Positions 62,906 through 64,000 of a DNA stretch of 64,000 nucleotides are shown here, piece by piece (positions within the stretch are counted from its first letter, which is position 1; each line of letters opens with the position of its first letter). The notes below the pieces were generated by a model. That model did no database searches. It saw only the letters and a program-made list of their open reading frames with translations, and was not told the origin of the DNA. The translations under genes and the position numbers were made by a program. The stretch covers positions 24,824,878 through 24,888,877 of the forward strand of contig NC_135174.1 of the NCBI RefSeq assembly GCF_041146795.1, in the 5' to 3' direction. The DNA is from Maylandia zebra. Lineage: Eukaryota > Chordata > Actinopteri > Cichliformes > Cichlidae.

Positions 62906-64000
62906 CTGAAAGGAAGGAAGATTGTTGCTCCTGTTAAAGCATTTCTAAATATAGAAATGCCTAGGTAGCTAACTATGGACTTTACTTTGGAAAACTCTGT
63001 GGCCAACTTCCTAAAACTAAGTGGGGACAATTTTCGTTTTCAAATTAAAAAAAAAAAAAAAGAAATTCATGTTCACTTGTTTGTATTTACAGTAAATCTC
63101 CCCAAAATCTGTATACACAGAAAATCAACAGAAAAACATTAAAAAACAATCATCAGTCTCTTCCCAAAGTCCACATGGAAAAACAAATATTTGACTACTT
63201 TACTGTTGGACTTTATTAAAGTTGAGTTTGACACTTACATAATCTTTATTTAACTATGATAATAGAACACATGAGATTTAAAATCAGTGGGTTCTTAATT
63301 AGCAGAATTTATACAAATAAATAAGTAGAAACATATAGATGAACTTAAAATTTTTGAACATATTGAATGAATAAATTGTGGACCTAGGATTGATCCCTGG
63401 GGCCTACCCCTGGTTAGATTACAAGCTTTGGAAATCATAGCTTCTGCTCACACACTTCTAATGGTTTCTTCTGATTATTACTGTCAAAAGTGAAAATTTA
63501 GTTATTCATAAAAAGTGTCCCTGCCAATGCAACAGAAGGCACTCCTATTTGCTTAGGTACATTTGATTTTACATAAACATGTCTTTGAAAAGATCTACAC
63601 AAAATCTCATATATAAATACATAGATAAGTTCAGCAATTATTAGTCATAATTTTATAGTGAGACTAGCTTTATGATAAGCTTTCTGTTATTGTTATTTTT
63701 TACATTCTGAAAATGTTTGCAAAGATGTACAAGTTTAAATCTGACACAGATTTAGGGGCTATCTACTGTTTATATTGAGTCGTGCAGCTGGTACCTGAAT
63801 GCTTATGCTCTCTATGGAAATTCAGCTTTAATTCTGTAATGCTCAGAAGTCAGAGAGCTACTAGTAATTCTGCTTCTCCTTAATCTATTCACAAAGGGTC
63901 ACATTTTGCATGATCCCCCAAAAAATAAACAATTAAATATTCCTTCATTAATCCTTCACCAGTTGTGGGACTGAGTTTTTGCTGAAATACCAGCACTGTA
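62906..64000. other. Probably plxdc1 intron; nothing further identified
   Basis: AT-rich sequence without an exon that I could join to plxdc1 in frame. No repeat family recognised. Confidence 0.35.

Overview
This window is nuclear DNA of a ray-finned fish, most likely a percomorph teleost (a cichlid would fit). The evidence is split vertebrate genes with GT/AG introns, group I fish type I interferon genes with the five-exon structure, and a fish-type load of Tc1, hAT, L2/RTE-like LINE, Penelope-like and LTR fossils. All exon coordinates below were joined by hand from reading frame and splice sites; each complete gene gives an uninterrupted frame.

Left part (1-12000): an interferon locus. A plus-strand type I interferon (4614-5615, 182 residues) converges on a minus-strand one (9686-7760, 189 residues). 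Each has an ISRE-like element and a TATA box just upstream, and AU-rich elements in its 3' region. The locus carries repeated flanking blocks: 246-430 and about 510-640 resemble 9883-10055, and 2700-2960 plus 3665-3725 resemble 10228-10560. This suggests that the minus-strand gene and its upstream region are one unit of a duplication whose other unit begins left of the window. LINE, Penelope-like and solo-LTR insertions break the blocks.

Middle (12000-34000): plekhm1 on the plus strand, 11 coding exons, 1068 residues, with RUN, two PH domains, an LC3-interacting motif and a C-terminal zinc-binding Rubicon homology region. Its introns hold a LINE interrupted by a hAT element with an 8-bp target duplication, a solo LTR with a 5-bp duplication, and a second, 1.7-kb hAT element.

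Next (34000-46400): klhdc1 on the plus strand, 13 coding exons, 399 residues, a kelch-repeat protein. Its introns hold Tc1-like remnants, a Penelope-like copy, a small MITE and long TA and GT microsatellites.

Then (46400-59100): a minus-strand LASP1-type gene (LIM, nebulin repeats, SH3). Its 108-bp nebulin-repeat exon is present twice in tandem. A tRNA-Cys(GCA) gene lies at 60020-60091. The window ends inside plxdc1 (minus strand), of which the last two coding exons are present.

The genes do not form one pathway. The main points of interest are the interferon pair, the repeat and LTR inserted at an interferon splice acceptor, and the duplicated lasp1 exon.
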